DNA of 64,000 bases from NVTR01 sp036480115 (GCA_965224795.1 CBDDAE010000002.1:868001-932000), one strand, 5' to 3'. Positions 8,398 through 17,892 are shown, counted from the first letter of the stretch. Numbers and translations: made by a program. The notes: a model not told the origin generated them from the sequence alone.

Positions 8398-9969
8398 ATG
8401 GATGGGGCAAACACAGCGGGGCGTCCGGAAACGGGCGCCCCAGCAATCGAACTTGTTGGCATCAGCAAGGCCTTTGGTCCGGTGCAGGCAAATAAAGATA
8501 TTTCGATCTCTGTCGAACGGGGTGCTGTTCACGGGATCATCGGCGAAAATGGCGCCGGTAAATCCACACTGATGTCTATCCTGTACGGATTTTACAAGGC
8601 TGACGCTGGTGAGATATATATTTCCGGGCAAAAGACCGAAATTCCCGACAGTCAGGCCGCAATTGCCGCTGGTATTGGCATGGTGTTTCAACACTTCAAA
8701 CTAATCGACAATTTTTCGGTTCTGGAAAATGTTGTACTAGGGGCGGAAGATGGCCCGATGTTGAAGGGCTCGCTGGTAAAAGCACGTAAAACCCTGACTT
8801 CATTGGCCGAAGAATATGAACTAGATGTTGATCCAGATGCGTTAATCGAAGACCTGTCTGTTGGTCATCAGCAGCGCGTTGAAATTTTGAAAGCTCTGTA
8901 CCGCCAGGCTGATATCCTGATTTTGGATGAGCCGACGGGGGTTTTGACCCCAGCCGAGGCTGATCACCTGTTCCGAATTCTGCGCAATCTGAAAGCAGAA
9001 GGTAAAACCATCATCCTGATCACCCACAAACTACGGGAAATCATGGATATTACCGACACCGTATCGGTAATGCGGCGCGGTGAGATGATGTCGACGGTCA
9101 AGACGTCTGAGACATCGCCCGAAGACCTGGCCGAACGGATGGTCGGGCGTAAGGTGCTGTTAAGCGTCGATAAAAAACCACCGACCATTGGCGACACTGT
9201 GCTAAAAATCGACAACCTGCGGGTGGTTGATGATGTCGGTGTTGAGCGCGTCAAAGGCATTTCGCTGGAAGTGCGGGCCGGGGAAATTCTGGGCATTGCC
9301 GGGGTGTCCGGCAACGGCCAATCGCAATTGCTGTCGGTTCTGGGCGGCTATATGAATGCCACCGGGTCGATCACCCTGAACGGTCAGGCGATCGATCTTT
9401 CCGGCAAGAACTCTGACGGTCAGTCGCGCCGGGCGCGCGGTATCGCCCATGTGCCGGAAGACCGGCAATCTGAAGGGCTGGTGATGGATTTCATGGCCTG
9501 GGAAAACATCGTGTTCGGCTATCACCACGACCTGGCCTACCAAAAGAACCGCCTGCTGATGGACAACGCCGCCATCCGCGCCGATACCGAAGCGAAAATG
9601 GAACGCTTTGACGTGCGCCCGCCGCATCCGCGCCTGCAGGCCAAAAACTTTTCCGGCGGCAACCAGCAGAAAATCGTGCTGGCCCGTGAAATTGAACGCA
9701 ACCCGGACCTGCTGCTGGTGGGTCAACCGACCCGTGGCGTGGATATCGGGGCAATCGAATTCATTCACCAGCAAATCGTTGAACTGCGCGATCAGGGCAA
9801 AGCGATCCTGCTGGTCAGCGTAGAACTGGAAGAAATTATGTCACTGGCCGACCGCATCGCGGTGATGTTTGACGGTCATATCATGGGCGAACGTGATCCG
9901 GCCAAAACCGATGAACGCGATCTTGGCCTGTTGATGGCCGGGGTAAATGAACAGCAGGGGGCCGCCTGA
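8398..9969 (+). CDS. ABC transporter ATP-binding protein, twin NBD (BMP/nucleoside importer)
   Basis: A 523-residue ATPase with two nucleotide-binding domains in one chain. Domain 1 has Walker A GENGAGKST and signature LSVGHQQR. Domain 2 has a degenerate Walker A GVSGNGQSQ and a good signature NFSGGNQQK. This asymmetry is normal for the sugar/nucleoside importer class, where one site hydrolyses ATP. It drives the two permeases encoded next and overlaps the first by one base. It acts at the cytosolic face of the inner membrane. Confidence 0.92.
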   Translation: MDGANTAGRPETGAPAIELVGISKAFGPVQANKDISISVERGAVHGIIGENGAGKSTLMSILYGFYKADAGEIYISGQKTEIPDSQAAIAAGIGMVFQHFKLIDNFSVLENVVLGAEDGPMLKGSLVKARKTLTSLAEEYELDVDPDALIEDLSVGHQQRVEILKALYRQADILILDEPTGVLTPAEADHLFRILRNLKAEGKTIILITHKLREIMDITDTVSVMRRGEMMSTVKTSETSPEDLAERMVGRKVLLSVDKKPPTIGDTVLKIDNLRVVDDVGVERVKGISLEVRAGEILGIAGVSGNGQSQLLSVLGGYMNATGSITLNGQAIDLSGKNSDGQSRRARGIAHVPEDRQSEGLVMDFMAWENIVFGYHHDLAYQKNRLLMDNAAIRADTEAKMERFDVRPPHPRLQAKNFSGGNQQKIVLAREIERNPDLLLVGQPTRGVDIGAIEFIHQQIVELRDQGKAILLVSVELEEIMSLADRIAVMFDGHIMGERDPAKTDERDLGLLMAGVNEQQGAA

Positions 9970-11066
9970 TGGATAAAATGCCAAGATGGGCCGACATTAT
10001 TCTGGTGCCCTTTATCAACCTGGTGCTGGCGTTTTTCGTCGCCGGTCTGGTGGTGCTGGCCATTGGGCAGAACCCGTTTGATATGATCTATTTCATGATC
10101 AAGGGCGCGCTTGGGTCCACTTCAGGCATTGGTTTCACGCTGTATTACGCGACCAATTACATGTTTGCCGGGCTGGCAGTGGCCATCGCCTTTCATGCCC
10201 GCATGTTCAACATTGGCGGCGAAGGTCAGGCCGGTATTGGCGGCATTGGTGTAACACTGGTTTTGCTGGCGGTGGATTGGCCACACTGGACAATCGCCCT
10301 ACCCGCCGCAATCATTGGTGGTGCAATATTTGGTGCGGCGTGGGCCGCTATCCCTGCTTATTTGCAGGCCAAACGTGGCAGCCATATCGTTGTAACAACG
10401 ATCATGTTCAACTTTATCGCCGCAGCTTTGCTGGGCTATTTGCTGAACGGCATCCTGAAAAGCCCGCTGTCGCAAAATGCAGAATCTCTTGGCTTTCCGC
10501 CCGGTGCGCACCTGCCGACCGCGCATGAGGTTCTGGCCCCGCTTGGCATCGCCTTTTCTAAAAGCGCACCGCTGAATATCAGTTTCCTGCTGGCGCTGTT
10601 TTGCGCCTGGGGGTTGTGGATGCTGCTTTGGCGCACCCGGCTGGGCTATGAAATTCGGGCCTTTGGTCACAATGAAAAAGCTGCAACCTATGCGGGGATA
10701 TCAGCCGTAAGAGTAACGATAATAGCCATGCTGATATCGGGTGCTTTGGCCGGGATGTTGGCGATTAACGTGGTCATGGGCGAGCAGGAACGCCTGATTG
10801 CCGGCTTTGTGGAAGGGGCCGGTTTCGTCGGCATCGCTGTGGCCCTGATGGGCCGATCGCACCCGTTTGGCATTGTTCTGGCGGCTCTGCTGTTTGGCAT
10901 GCTGACCCAGGGCGGATTTGAATTGCTGTGGGAAATGCCCGCTATTTCCAAGGAAATGGTTCTGGTAATCCAAGCACTCATCATTCTGTTTACCGGCGCG
11001 CTGGACAACATGGTGCGCGAACCGCTTGAGCGGCTGTTTATCCGGATGAGAAAGGCACAAAGCTGA
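9969..11066 (+). CDS. ABC transporter permease (BMP/nucleoside importer, subunit 1)
   Basis: A 365-residue multi-pass inner-membrane protein of the BPD_transp_2 type. Motifs include MFNIGGEGQAGIGG near residues 79-92, the conserved permease loop that faces the ATPase, and GAGFVGIAVALMG about two thirds along. It forms the heteromeric channel with the next gene. Its ATG shares a base with the ATPase stop, and its own stop overlaps the next start, so all four genes form one operon. Confidence 0.9.
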   Translation: MDKMPRWADIILVPFINLVLAFFVAGLVVLAIGQNPFDMIYFMIKGALGSTSGIGFTLYYATNYMFAGLAVAIAFHARMFNIGGEGQAGIGGIGVTLVLLAVDWPHWTIALPAAIIGGAIFGAAWAAIPAYLQAKRGSHIVVTTIMFNFIAAALLGYLLNGILKSPLSQNAESLGFPPGAHLPTAHEVLAPLGIAFSKSAPLNISFLLALFCAWGLWMLLWRTRLGYEIRAFGHNEKAATYAGISAVRVTIIAMLISGALAGMLAINVVMGEQERLIAGFVEGAGFVGIAVALMGRSHPFGIVLAALLFGMLTQGGFELLWEMPAISKEMVLVIQALIILFTGALDNMVREPLERLFIRMRKAQS

Positions 11067-12037
11067 TGGACATGTTGCTGCAAATCATGCTGACCATGGA
11101 CATGTCGATACGGCTGTCCGTGGCACTGTTGCTGGCCTGTCTGGCTGGTCTGTTTTCAGAACGTGCTGGTGTCGTGGATATCGGACTTGAGGGCAAAATG
11201 TTGATCGCGGCATTCTTTGCCGCCGCCGCGTCATTTGAAACCGGTAGCGCCTGGCTTGGCATCTTGGCCGGGTGCGCCGCATCGCTGACATTCTCAATGA
11301 TCCACGCTGTCGCCTCGATCACCTATCGTGGCAATCAGCTGATATCAGGTGTCGCTGTAAATTTCCTGGCCTCTGGCCTGACCGTGGTGATCGGCAACGC
11401 ATGGTACAAAAAGGGCGGCCAGACCCCGACCCTTAGCGGGGACAGCCGGTTTTACGACATCACCCTGCCCTTTGCTGATTACTTACAGAACATTCCAATG
11501 CCCGGCCCGATTTATTCCGAATTACTGTCGGGGCATAAGGCCATCGTTTACATCGCTTACGCCGCCGTGCCGCTGGCTTGGTGGGTGCTGTATCGCACTC
11601 GGTTTGGGTTGCGCCTGCGCGCCGTTGGTGAAAACCCGGCCTCAGTGGATACCGCCGGAATTTCAGTGGTGAAAATGCGCTATCTGGCCTTGGTCATAGC
11701 GGGCATATTATGTGGTATCGCCGGGGCCTATTTGTCCACTGCACAAGCAGCAGGGTTTGGTAAAGAAATGACGGCAGGGCGCGGATTTATAGCGTTGGCC
11801 GCACTGATATTTGCCAAATGGCGACCCTGGCAAGCCATGGGCGCATGTCTGTTATTTGGATTTCTGGAGGCCATTTCAAACCTCTATCCCAACATCAATG
11901 TCTTCGGGTTGTTCACCATTCCGGTGCAGTTCACCCAGGCCCTGCCCTATATCCTGACGGTGGTTATTCTGGCCGGATTTGTTGGCAAGGCGATACCCCC
12001 TAAAGCCGTTGGCGAACCCTACGTAAAAGAGCGCTAA
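11066..12037 (+). CDS. ABC transporter permease (BMP/nucleoside importer, subunit 2)
   Basis: A 323-residue BPD_transp_2 permease. The conserved loop reads GVVDIGLEGKMLIAAFFAA near residues 33-51, and GRGFIALAALIFAKWRP marks the second conserved region. It pairs with the permease upstream (TGATG overlap) to import a nucleoside or related base. No purine catabolic gene is adjacent, but purine nucleoside phosphorylase is encoded at 23.6 kb. The operon ends here; about 150 non-coding bases follow. Confidence 0.9.
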   Translation: MDMLLQIMLTMDMSIRLSVALLLACLAGLFSERAGVVDIGLEGKMLIAAFFAAAASFETGSAWLGILAGCAASLTFSMIHAVASITYRGNQLISGVAVNFLASGLTVVIGNAWYKKGGQTPTLSGDSRFYDITLPFADYLQNIPMPGPIYSELLSGHKAIVYIAYAAVPLAWWVLYRTRFGLRLRAVGENPASVDTAGISVVKMRYLALVIAGILCGIAGAYLSTAQAAGFGKEMTAGRGFIALAALIFAKWRPWQAMGACLLFGFLEAISNLYPNINVFGLFTIPVQFTQALPYILTVVILAGFVGKAIPPKAVGEPYVKER

Positions 12038-12187
12038 TACCAACCTGACTAGACAAAACATTCAAAATTTGTGATATGAGTTCACGCAGAGTCGTTTTTG
12101 CTCCGATTTGTCGCAGTCAAATGCACTATTTACAGACCGGATACCGATATATGGACGCCTCTCAAACCTTTTGACAGACGGTCCAAA

Positions 12188-13108
12188 ATGCAGATTTACC
12201 TGCCCATCGCCGAAGTATCCGTAAACGCCTTTCTGTTGTTGGGCCTTGGCGGCATGGTGGGCATATTGTCAGGCATGTTTGGCGTTGGCGGCGGGTTTTT
12301 GATGACACCGCTATTGTTCTTTATTGGCATCCCTCCCGCCGTGGCTGTTGCCACAGAAGCCAACCAAATTGTGGCGTCGTCATTTTCAGGTGTGCTGGCG
12401 CATTTCAAACGAAAGAATGTCGATCTGCGCATGGGCACAGTGTTACTGATTGGCGGCTTGATCGGCGCGGCACTGGGTGTGCAACTGTTCAATACGCTGA
12501 AATCCATGGGACAGGTCGATCTGTTGGTAAAGCTGTCCTACGTGATCTTTCTGGGCATTATCGGCAGCCTGATGTTTGTGGAAAGTTTGCGGGCGATATA
12601 CCAGGCGGGAAAATCCGGCGCGGTGCCCAAACGCAAAAAACACAACTGGGTTCACAATCTGCCATTTAAGATGAAATTCCGCACCTCGGGGCTGTATATA
12701 TCAGTGATCCCGCCCGCAATAGTCGGTGTTTTGGTAGGTATACTTGCGGCAATCATGGGCGTTGGTGGCGGTTTTGTCATGGTGCCTGCGATGATCTATT
12801 TACTGGGCATGCCGACACGTGTCGTGATCGGTACGTCCCTTTTTCAAATCATCTTTGTCACCGCCTTCACAACCCTGCTGCATGCTACAACAAACTTTAC
12901 CGTAGATATGGCGCTGGCTGTGTTGCTGCTGATTGGTGGCGTAATTGGCGCGCAAATCGGTACACGTATCGGGGTTCACCTAAAGGCTGAACAGTTGCGT
13001 ATTTTGCTTGCGGTTCTGGTGCTTGCCGTGTGCGGAAAATTGGCGCTTGATCTGTTGTTGCAACCTTCAGAACTTTACTCACTTGGTGGAGCGGGGGGGC
13101 ACGGATGA
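12188..13108 (+). CDS. TauE/SafE family sulfite/anion exporter
   Basis: A 306-residue membrane protein with about eight transmembrane segments in two repeats. Each half begins with a glycine-rich motif, GMFGVGGGFLMTP near residue 33 and AIMGVGGGFVMVPA near residue 195, which is the TauE/SafE (DUF81) signature. The family exports sulfite or organosulfonates. An in-frame ATG exists at 12098, but that extension is polar and lacks family features, so I start at 12188. The stop overlaps the TIGR02186 gene (ATGA), implying a functional pair. Confidence 0.88.
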   Translation: MQIYLPIAEVSVNAFLLLGLGGMVGILSGMFGVGGGFLMTPLLFFIGIPPAVAVATEANQIVASSFSGVLAHFKRKNVDLRMGTVLLIGGLIGAALGVQLFNTLKSMGQVDLLVKLSYVIFLGIIGSLMFVESLRAIYQAGKSGAVPKRKKHNWVHNLPFKMKFRTSGLYISVIPPAIVGVLVGILAAIMGVGGGFVMVPAMIYLLGMPTRVVIGTSLFQIIFVTAFTTLLHATTNFTVDMALAVLLLIGGVIGAQIGTRIGVHLKAEQLRILLAVLVLAVCGKLALDLLLQPSELYSLGGAGGHG

Positions 13109-13854
13109 TACGCTTTCTGGTTCTTCTCATTGCCTTTTCTCTGCCTGTTAAGGCCGAAGAAGTCGTGGCCGGTCTTTCGCAAAACCGTATTGCAATCACG
13201 GCCAATTTTGACGGCTCGGAAATTTTGATATTTGGCGCTGTGAAACGCGATAAACCTGCCCCAGATACCGATCCGCTACAAGTGATCGTCGCCGTGGCAG
13301 GACCATCAGAACCAGTCACGGTGCGTAGAAAATCAAAACGCTTTGGAATCTGGGTCAATGTAGATTCTATCGCAATTGAGTCCGCGCCAACTTTCTATTC
13401 TATCGCAACCACTGCATCATTTTCGGATGTCATCAACGATGCGGAAGACCAATTGCTGCATGTCTCTATTCCACGTGCCATCCGCCGTTCGAGCAATAGC
13501 GTCGCTGACGCTGAAAATTTCATCGATGCCCTGATCCGTATCCGTACAAAATCCGGCCTTTATCAGGTCAACCCTGGAACCATTAAACTTGAAGAAGACA
13601 CACTTTTCCAAACCTCGGTAGCTTTGCCTTCAAATCTGACTGAGGGGGAATATTCTGCGCGCATCATCTTAACCCGCGGCGGCCATGTTCTTGATGTTTT
13701 TGAAACAGATATCAACGTGCAAAAAGTTGGCATTGAACGTTGGTTGTTTAACCTGGCCCATGAAAAACCGCTGGTCTATGGGTTGCTATCGCTGTTCATC
13801 GCCATAACCGCTGGCTGGGGCGCTTCTGCGATATTTCGTTATTTCAGACCCTGA
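13105..13854 (+). CDS. TIGR02186 family membrane-anchored periplasmic protein
   Basis: A 249-residue protein with a signal peptide (residues 1-17, ending VKAEE), a periplasmic body starting VVAGLSQNRIAITANFDGSEILIFGAVK, and one C-terminal transmembrane helix (about 222-242). I recognise it as the TIGR02186 family, usually found immediately after TauE/SafE exporters in alphaproteobacteria. It is coupled to the exporter gene by an ATGA overlap. Its biochemical role is unknown; an accessory role in export is inferred from context only. Confidence 0.8.
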   Translation: MIRFLVLLIAFSLPVKAEEVVAGLSQNRIAITANFDGSEILIFGAVKRDKPAPDTDPLQVIVAVAGPSEPVTVRRKSKRFGIWVNVDSIAIESAPTFYSIATTASFSDVINDAEDQLLHVSIPRAIRRSSNSVADAENFIDALIRIRTKSGLYQVNPGTIKLEEDTLFQTSVALPSNLTEGEYSARIILTRGGHVLDVFETDINVQKVGIERWLFNLAHEKPLVYGLLSLFIAITAGWGASAIFRYFRP

Positions 13855-13906
13855 ATTCATCTGTCTAAAAAACTTTTCCAGCGCAGCTAAAATTTTCTGA
13901 AAACTT

Positions 13907-14644
13907 TCAACCGCGCCCAACAAAGGGCATCTTGGTGGCTATGATGGTCATCGATTGCACATTGGCCGATAGCGGCAATTCGGCCATATGAAATACAGCA
14001 CTTACGGCGTGTTCCATATCCATTGTCGGTTGCAATTGCGCATTTGGGTCATCTGCCAGTGCGCGTTTTTCTAAGCCCTCAATCATTGCTGTCCGGGCAT
14101 TTCCAATATCTATTTGCCCGCAGGCGATGTCAAAGCCACGTCCATCCAGCGCCAGTGATTTGGTCAAGCCAGAAATGGCATGTTTGGTCGTGGTGTAACA
14201 AATTGATCCGGCGCGAGGGGAGATCGCTGATATTGATCCATTGTTTATAATCCGCCCACCTTGCGGGGATTGCCGCCGCATCTGCCCAAAGGCCAATCGC
14301 GCTGAATAAAACATACCTGAAATGTTAAGGTTAACTATCTGCAGCCATTCCTGCGGATCGATTTCATCAATTGATCCGGTCGGTCCAAACATCCCCGCAT
14401 TGTTGAACAATACATCTAACCGTCCTACCGACCCTACAAACTTGGAAAATACTACTGTCAGCGCGTCGTTATCCGTAACATCTGCAACAAGAATATGGGC
14501 GTTATCTCGTCCTTTTGCCAGTGTCTCTAGTTTTTCCTGACGCCGTGCTAATAGCCCCACTTGCCATCCAGCATCCAGAAATTTTTCAGCTGCAGCGCGC
14601 CCGATACCGGAACTGGCGCCGGTTACAATAATCGAATTCTCCAT
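13907..14644 (-). CDS. SDR family oxidoreductase
   Basis: A 245-residue classical short-chain dehydrogenase. The cofactor loop TGASSGIG lies at residues 8-15, NNAG near 86-89, and the catalytic YTTTK about residue 150. The Arg-rich stretch after strand 2 (LLARRQEKL) suggests NADP(H) preference. The substrate is unknown. It lies one base downstream of the RecD-like helicase gene on the same strand, so the two are probably co-transcribed, though I see no functional link. Confidence 0.88.
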   Translation of the reverse strand: MENSIIVTGASSGIGRAAAEKFLDAGWQVGLLARRQEKLETLAKGRDNAHILVADVTDNDALTVVFSKFVGSVGRLDVLFNNAGMFGPTGSIDEIDPQEWLQIVNLNISGMFYSARLAFGQMRRQSPQGGRIINNGSISAISPRAGSICYTTTKHAISGLTKSLALDGRGFDIACGQIDIGNARTAMIEGLEKRALADDPNAQLQPTMDMEHAVSAVFHMAELPLSANVQSMTIIATKMPFVGRG

Positions 14645-14645
14645 T

Positions 14646-16187
14646 TCACTCCCCTTGGTTTTCCTTACTCGCAGCGGTCAGTTGGAATTCGGCTGGGCCC
14701 GAGTTTAAATCAGTGATTGATAAGGGGCCAGATGGACGTGCCAGCCGATTGCGAGTGACCCAAAGAAGGCGTGTCTGCGCCCGCGTAATTGCCACATAGG
14801 TCAACCGCTTCCAAAGGGGAATACCTGCCTCTATTCGCCCGGCACGCGACGCCGCGTAAATATCAGGAGCAAATACCTGAACGTCCTGCCATTGGGACCC
14901 TTGGGCCTTGTGGATTGTCACCGCAGAACCATGCAGAAACGTCGCCCCCATACGCGCAGCAAACGGTATGAATGGCTCTTCCTCACCCGGCAACTCAATT
15001 TTAACGATAGAGGCCGCAGTCACTTGCGGATCTATTGCGCCCAACACATGCAGCCGTGAAAAACCTTGGCGTTTTCCCGGGCCGAGGTAAACCACCTGGG
15101 CCCCTTTGATAAGCCCACGTGCTTCCAGATCTATGCGCCGTTTACGATGCTTCAATGGCAACTCTAGCCCATCGCAAATCAAGGGCTCACCCGGTAACAA
15201 TGCATCTTCTGGCGCACTGTATGCCGCCCTAAATGCCTGGATCAGACGAACACGGGTAACGTTTCGCCAAACAAGTGTTGGCGAACGCGCCATCAAGTCT
15301 GATTCGACTCGTCCGGCAACCACGACCCGATCATCCTGACGAGCAGCATCTTCCACCAGTCGCTCAAAACCTTCAAAAGTCAGGGATTCATCCGAAAGTG
15401 CGTGTGCCAGATCCAGAATGGGATTATCTTGTGCCTGACGGTGAATACGTTCCAATGACAACACTTGCGGCGCAGGTAGTTTGTCAAACACCATATTGCC
15501 AGATTGGTTGACGGGTGCCAGTTGTGCAGGATCGCCAAACAATAGCAAGGTTGGAAAAATATCCTTTAAGTCATTGAATTGTTTATCATCCAGCATAGAG
15601 CTTTCATCAATGAAACCTATGTCCAGGGGGTCATCGCGCCGCTTCCAGCCGATAATGAAATCAGATCCGCGCAAACCCGCAGCCGCAAGCGCGCCGGGTA
15701 TGGAACGGTGTATCTGATAAAACGCAAAAGCCCTGTCTAGCGCGGTATCTGCCAAGCCCTCTATTGTTGGGCGTTCACCATCACCGTCCAACCATTGTGC
15801 AATTTTTTCATATTCCGGATCATATAGCGGCGTGTACAGTATACGGTGAATTGTTGTTGCAGGTACGCCTTGCATCCGTAACACGCTGGCGGCTTTGTTG
15901 GTGGGGGCCAAAATTGCCAATGTGCGTCGATCTTTGCGTTTACGCCCTTCATAGTCGCCCGAAACAATATCTACTCCGGCTTCTTGCACGGCCTCAAATA
16001 GCCGGGCCAACAGCATTGTTTTTCCCGACCCGGCCCTTCCGGTTATCGCCAACACATCCTCTTGGTCTTGTGTGTTAGGAGTTATTAAACATTCCTCCAA
16101 ATCGACGCCAACAGAGCGCAGTAAATCACTAATACGGTCATAGGCTTCGGCCTGATCGTCGGAGAATTGAAAAGTCGGTATGCCCAT
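14646..16187 (-). CDS. RecD-like ATP-dependent DNA helicase
   Basis: A 513-residue superfamily 1 helicase. Walker A GRAGSGKTML is near residue 51, motif Ia LAPTNKAASVLR near 93, Walker B-type IGFIDESSMLDD near 188, then FGDPAQLAPV (motif III) and HKAQGSQW plus YVAITRAQTRLLW near the C-terminus (motifs V and VI). This is the compact RecD/UvrD_C_2 architecture without RecBC partners, likely a 5'-3' helicase in DNA repair. No recB or recC is nearby. Confidence 0.88.
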   Translation of the reverse strand: MGIPTFQFSDDQAEAYDRISDLLRSVGVDLEECLITPNTQDQEDVLAITGRAGSGKTMLLARLFEAVQEAGVDIVSGDYEGRKRKDRRTLAILAPTNKAASVLRMQGVPATTIHRILYTPLYDPEYEKIAQWLDGDGERPTIEGLADTALDRAFAFYQIHRSIPGALAAAGLRGSDFIIGWKRRDDPLDIGFIDESSMLDDKQFNDLKDIFPTLLLFGDPAQLAPVNQSGNMVFDKLPAPQVLSLERIHRQAQDNPILDLAHALSDESLTFEGFERLVEDAARQDDRVVVAGRVESDLMARSPTLVWRNVTRVRLIQAFRAAYSAPEDALLPGEPLICDGLELPLKHRKRRIDLEARGLIKGAQVVYLGPGKRQGFSRLHVLGAIDPQVTAASIVKIELPGEEEPFIPFAARMGATFLHGSAVTIHKAQGSQWQDVQVFAPDIYAASRAGRIEAGIPLWKRLTYVAITRAQTRLLWVTRNRLARPSGPLSITDLNSGPAEFQLTAASKENQGE

Positions 16188-16235
16188 GGCGCGAACCTAT
16201 AGGCCCTACCCTTTTAGAACCAGCGGCTTCGTCGC

Positions 16236-16880
16236 CTAGGCAACGATTTCAACCAAGTCCCTTTGACGCCGGTTAGGGGCAATTGAATTCAGGAACCAAT
16301 TCCTGGAAGTTTCCCGAGATACATCCACTTTTCGCAAGATCCGTGGCCATGCGGCGGCCTGCATTTCCCACAGACCGACGCCAATTTCTTCACTGCCGGC
16401 GCCTGCACGGCCAATGACATCCGGCTCTACACCTAGCATTCTATAAATTCGTTCCATACGCGGATCAAAAATACCTAGAAAGTGCGAAAGGTGGAAATTT
16501 TTCATTACCTCACCCGCCCCTAAAACCAGTGCCGCTGAAACCCGGCGTTCGGCTTGTGCGGCAAGACAAAATCGGGTGCATTCCCAAATCAACGGGCTTT
16601 CAATTTTAACACCATCGGTAAGGCTGGAAAAGTGATCATTCACCATGGTTGGGCCAAGCGTGGGTAAGAAGCGCATGGAACCGCCGTGGCTTTCGTCTTG
16701 TTTTTGCCAAATGATATAAAGGGGATTTAGCGCATCATATTCATCGCGTTCTTCACCAGAAGAATTAACCGAAACGTCCCAATTTAGACGCCGAGAAAAT
16801 TGATCAGCCCTGTCTTTAAACATTGAATCACGCAGGATTGGAAAATTGCCAAGCTCATTGGCATATAGGTATCGTAGCAT
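16236..16880 (-). CDS. luxI: Acyl-homoserine-lactone synthase (LuxI family)
   Basis: A 214-residue LuxI-type enzyme making N-acyl-homoserine lactone from S-adenosylmethionine and acyl-ACP. With the ATG at 16880, family residues fall at Arg24, Phe28 and Trp34, then Asp46/Asp49, Arg70, Glu100 and Arg103, close to LuxI numbering. A GGAG six bases upstream supports this start over a TTG at 16892. It lies 120 bases downstream of luxR in the same orientation. The acyl chain made cannot be told from sequence. Confidence 0.93.
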   Translation of the reverse strand: MLRYLYANELGNFPILRDSMFKDRADQFSRRLNWDVSVNSSGEERDEYDALNPLYIIWQKQDESHGGSMRFLPTLGPTMVNDHFSSLTDGVKIESPLIWECTRFCLAAQAERRVSAALVLGAGEVMKNFHLSHFLGIFDPRMERIYRMLGVEPDVIGRAGAGSEEIGVGLWEMQAAAWPRILRKVDVSRETSRNWFLNSIAPNRRQRDLVEIVA

Positions 16881-16981
16881 CAAAGGCTCCAAAAATGGTC
16901 CGACCGATTCCAGAGAGCTTAGAAAATATTAGTTACGGTCTCGCTACCGAAAAGAACGCTGTGTTGGGTAGATGGATTTTT

Positions 16982-16998
16982 CCTGTCAAACCAACAGG
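16982..16998. promoter_or_regulatory. lux-box-like inverted repeat between luxR and luxI
   Basis: CCTGT, seven bases, ACAGG: a 17-base inverted repeat immediately after the luxR stop codon and about 100 bases upstream of luxI. The half-sites equal those of the Vibrio lux box, though the spacer is one base shorter. No T-run follows on either strand, which argues against a luxR terminator. A TAATATT candidate -10 for luxI lies near 16926-16932. Binding by the adjacent LuxR is inferred. Confidence 0.5.
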
Positions 16999-17724
16999 TT
17001 AAACGACAATAATGCCGGTACTTAGTGCGCGTGCAACCGCATGAGTAGTATTGATTGCGCCCAGTTTATGGCGCGCGGCCTCTATATAGACCCTTAATGT
17101 GTGCTCAGAAATACTTAGCTGATCTGCTGCCTGCGCCCGGCTAAAGCCCTTGGCCAGAAAGGTCATTGCGCTTAATTCGCGTGGTGAAAGGCTGGGGGTG
17201 GAAATGGGTACTTCACTGGTTTCAAATTCCAGTGCTTTTTTGTTGAATTCGGTGGCGATAACCATCAAATCGCGGGCGTTGTCACCAATGAATTTTTCCC
17301 ATTCAGTATCGTTACTTGTTCCGTTGGTGGTGAATAAAGCGAACTGTCCTTTCGGCCCGCGGATTGGAATCGTGTATCCCTGATTTCCGATGCCGTATTC
17401 AACGGCTTCCTGAAAAAATGTCCTGGCCGGTTTTGATGACCAGTCCAATTGCTTCCAGTCAACAGGGTTAAACCGTTGCAGGCAGCCAAATATGACGGGA
17501 TCCATCCGAAGATAATCCATTTCCAGGTAGCGATCGACCCATTCAGAACTATAGGTGCCCGCCCCAAAACGTTCGCCAGTACTGTTCACCCAATGGTAGA
17601 CGATATGTGATATTTTATAGTGATCTCGCAACCTTTCGGTTGCAGATTGTAAATCCTCTAGCGCATTAGCGCGCTGTAACTGTTCGATGAATTCTTCCAG
17701 TGTTTCCAACTTCCCAATTGGCAA
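16999..17724 (-). CDS. luxR: LuxR family autoinducer-binding transcriptional regulator
   Basis: About 241 residues. The N-terminal autoinducer-binding domain shows the conserved pattern W-x3-Y-x8-DP (EWVDRYLEMDYLRMDPV), PVDW and a Gly before the IPI strand. The C-terminal LuxR helix-turn-helix is LSPRELSAMTFLAKGFSRAQAADQLSISEHTLRVYI in pieces. It would control luxI and other genes with the acyl-homoserine lactone. No ATG fits: TTG codons at 17787, 17724 and 17709 are all possible, and I take 17724 by family length. All overlap the small ORF upstream, implying translational coupling. Confidence 0.9.
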   Translation of the reverse strand: MPIGKLETLEEFIEQLQRANALEDLQSATERLRDHYKISHIVYHWVNSTGERFGAGTYSSEWVDRYLEMDYLRMDPVIFGCLQRFNPVDWKQLDWSSKPARTFFQEAVEYGIGNQGYTIPIRGPKGQFALFTTNGTSNDTEWEKFIGDNARDLMVIATEFNKKALEFETSEVPISTPSLSPRELSAMTFLAKGFSRAQAADQLSISEHTLRVYIEAARHKLGAINTTHAVARALSTGIIVV

Positions 17725-17872
17725 TTTTTTGCGGTGCTTCCGCTTGCGAAAATATCTCGGCTGATGCGACCAGTGCTGTGTCTTCAAGTTGGCCTGCCAG
17801 TGCGATTAATCCATTTTCGGTCGCAAAAGTCTTGAGGTCCGTGAGTACGTCTATTATCCAGTCATTTGTCAT
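17666..17872 (-). CDS. Small protein upstream of and overlapping luxR
   Basis: A 68-residue acidic-to-neutral protein, MTNDWIIDVLTDLKTF onward, predicted mainly helical in its first 45 residues. The ATG has GAG six bases upstream. The frame runs into luxR: its last 44 to 120 bases overlap the luxR start depending on which TTG is used. I believe similar short ORFs precede luxR in other Rhodobacterales, from memory only. It may be a regulatory small protein or a leader whose translation delivers ribosomes to luxR. A CtrA-type site lies just upstream. Confidence 0.65.
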   Translation of the reverse strand: MTNDWIIDVLTDLKTFATENGLIALAGQLEDTALVASAEIFSQAEAPQKIANWEVGNTGRIHRTVTAR

Positions 17873-17892
17873 TTTAATCTCTTTAAGATTGG

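Noticed and set aside
12098..12187. Upstream in-frame extension of the TauE/SafE gene
   Set aside because: Polar, non-homologous 30 residues; the membrane protein starts naturally at 12188.
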